From Chlorobiaceae bacterium (GTDB lineage Bacteria; Bacteroidota; Ignavibacteria; Ignavibacteriales; Ignavibacteriaceae): a DNA stretch of 64,000 bases. The notes under the pieces are model-generated. The model was not told the origin of the DNA. It saw only the letters and a program-made list of their open reading frames with translations, and made no database searches. Both the position numbers and the translations under genes were made by a program. The DNA is taken from the NCBI GenBank assembly GCA_013824085.1, contig PNNF01000013.1, positions 1-64,000 on the forward strand, in the 5' to 3' direction. Positions 62,912 through 64,000 of the stretch are shown one piece after another. The stretch's first letter is position 1; the number at the start of each line of letters is the position of its first letter.

Positions 62912-63907
62912 ATGGAAAACAAAACTATTGCAGTTGTTACGGGAGCTAATGGCTTCGTAGGAAGTCACTTAGTTGATTATTTAATTGAGAAAAATTTTAA
63001 AGTTAGATGTATTGTTAGAAAATCGAGCGACTTAAAATGGTTAACTAATAAGGAAGTTGAGATTTTTGATTGCGGACTACTTGATAAAGTTGGGTTGCGT
63101 AAAGCCTTTGCTGATGCTGAATATATTTTTCATGTGGCTGGTGTTGTTAAATCAAGGCATCCTATTGGTTACTTTGATGGGAACGTAAAAACTACTGAGA
63201 CACTTCTGGAAGTTGCCAAAGAATTTAAAACTAAGATCAAAAGATTTTTGATAGTTGGTAGTCAAACTGCTTCAGGTCCTTCTCGAGATGCTAATAGTCC
63301 AGTTGATGAAAATTCTGAATGTAAACCGATCACAACTTACGGAAGAAGTAAACGTGAGCAAGAGATTGTGGCGCAAAAATATTTTAATGAATTACCAATT
63401 ACAATTTGTCGTGCACCCGCAGTCTATGGCGAGCGTGATACAGAAATTTTTATTTTCTTTCAAACTTTTGCAAAAGGATTATTCACTACAATTGGTTTGA
63501 ATAAAAAAGTCATCAGCTTAATTCATGTCCGTGATTTAGTTGAAGGATTTTATCTTGCTGCTATGAGTGAAAAAGGGAAGAGTGAAACATTTTTTATTAG
63601 TTCAGAAAAATTTTATAGTTGGGAAGAAATTGGGGAAGTAACTTCAAGAGTGATGGGGAAGAAAACGTTTCATTTGGCTGTCCCACATTTTTTAGTTTTT
63701 TCAATCGCATCTATTTCACAATTGGTTGCTCTATTTTCTTCTAAAGCAGCAACGCTTAATATTGAAAAGGCTAAAGATATTACTCAAGTAGCTTGGATTT
63801 GTTCACCAAAAAAAGCAGTTGACTTAATTGGTTACAAACAAAAAATTTCTCTCGAGGAAGGAATGAAAAGAACAGTCGAGTGGTATAGACAAATGAAGTG
63901 GCTGTAA
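62912..63907 (+). CDS. cerR: NAD(P)-dependent epimerase/dehydratase-type reductase (CerR-like)
   Basis: An extended short-chain dehydrogenase, 331 residues: TGANGFVGSHLVDYL (GxxGxxG at 11-17), FHVAGVVKSRHP, the catalytic Tyr143 and Lys147 in TTYGRSKREQE and AVYGERD. In Caulobacter the related CerR reduces 3-ketoceramide to ceramide and is coded near spt. Divergent from spt with 113 bases between the two starts, a likely shared control region. Other epimerase-type substrates cannot be excluded by sequence alone. Confidence 0.78.
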   Translation: MENKTIAVVTGANGFVGSHLVDYLIEKNFKVRCIVRKSSDLKWLTNKEVEIFDCGLLDKVGLRKAFADAEYIFHVAGVVKSRHPIGYFDGNVKTTETLLEVAKEFKTKIKRFLIVGSQTASGPSRDANSPVDENSECKPITTYGRSKREQEIVAQKYFNELPITICRAPAVYGERDTEIFIFFQTFAKGLFTTIGLNKKVISLIHVRDLVEGFYLAAMSEKGKSETFFISSEKFYSWEEIGEVTSRVMGKKTFHLAVPHFLVFSIASISQLVALFSSKAATLNIEKAKDITQVAWICSPKKAVDLIGYKQKISLEEGMKRTVEWYRQMKWL

Positions 63908-63909
63908 TT

Positions 63910-63966
63910 GTGAGTTATGAGTTGTGAGTTATGAGTTATGAGTTATGAATTGTGAATTGATGATTG
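63910..63966. repeat. gagttatga tandem tract
   Basis: About five tandem units of GAGTTATGA and close variants (gagttatga, gttgtgagttatgag, ttatgagttatgaat, tgtgaattgatga), starting three bases after the cerR-like stop. Similar in kind to the gattgaag tract at 33.2 kb, but with a different unit. No gene. Confidence 0.6.
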
Positions 63967-64000
63967 ACTGAAATTAAAAAGGAGAGCAGAAAGAGAACGC

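Noticed and set aside
1-64000. tRNA or rRNA genes
   Set aside because: The intergenic gaps were read by eye for cloverleaf ends and rRNA-like strings; none was convincing. A dedicated scan could still find one.

Overview
The window is AT-rich DNA (roughly one third G+C by eye) from a Gram-negative bacterium of the Bacteroidetes/Chlorobi/Ignavibacteria group. The best guess is an Ignavibacteria-type lineage. The support is type IX secretion (T9SS) sorting tails beginning NFPNPFN or NYPNPFN, a T9SS plug protein, PorQ and a DUF4835/PorD-type protein, LptD and SurA outer-membrane assembly factors, dimeric GlyRS, and frequent TTG or GTG starts. No rRNA, tRNA, CRISPR array or prophage was recognised. 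Most of the window is ordinary chromosomal backbone.

Layout. 1-760: decayed mobile DNA (IS110-type and ISNCY-type transposase fragments and a possible coding scrap). 0.8-4.5 kb, minus: CDF metal exporter, SpoU methyltransferase and NfnAB transhydrogenase. 4.6-12.4 kb, plus: a secreted unknown, T9SS plug, Gfo/Idh/MocA oxidoreductase, LEA-like lipoprotein, ROK kinase, DUF1648 membrane protein and LptD. 12.4-13.4 kb, minus: two small lipoproteins. 13.5-24.8 kb, plus: NYN RNase and BtuF-like protein, two T9SS-exported glycosidases (GH18, GH3), NadE, DsbD and a giant outer-membrane protein of unknown function. 24.8-25.5 kb: a patch of dispersed repeats. 25.5-33 kb: GlyRS, TPR protein, PorQ, MIP channel, thioesterase, YajQ, peptide transporter and SDR. 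33.6-35 kb: a tyrosine phenol-lyase. 35-39.8 kb, minus: LolA-like protein, ABC exporter pair, DUF1207-like protein and RmuC. 40-47.2 kb, plus: MetG, three consecutive SurA/parvulin proteins and MoxR. 47.2-51.8 kb, minus: AI-2E exporter, NfuA-type scaffold, Mrp and PPK1. 51.8-52.7 kb: a gene graveyard (DUF1016 nuclease pseudogene and the tail of a second CDF transporter). 52.8-54.3 kb: AbgT transporter. 54.6-58.4 kb: HhH outer-membrane protein and PorV-like protein, divergent from the DUF4835 protein. 58.4-60.4 kb: HEAT-cyclophilin. 60.4-63.9 kb: a ceramide-synthesis locus.

Working together. Cell-envelope biogenesis dominates: LptD, three parvulins, a cyclophilin, DsbD and LolA-like factors for outer-membrane assembly, plus T9SS parts and T9SS cargo. 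The most coherent pathway is at the right end: a serine palmitoyltransferase, a GNAT-type acyltransferase of the bacterial ceramide synthase kind and an NAD(P)-dependent reductase of the CerR kind. Together these could make dihydroceramide in a cell that also carries the LPS export protein LptD. I found no wholly new multi-gene defence or mobile system. The least explained objects are the 1157-residue outer-membrane protein, the HhH/PorV-like/DUF4835 cluster, the repeat patch at 24.9-25.35 kb and the decayed locus at 52 kb.
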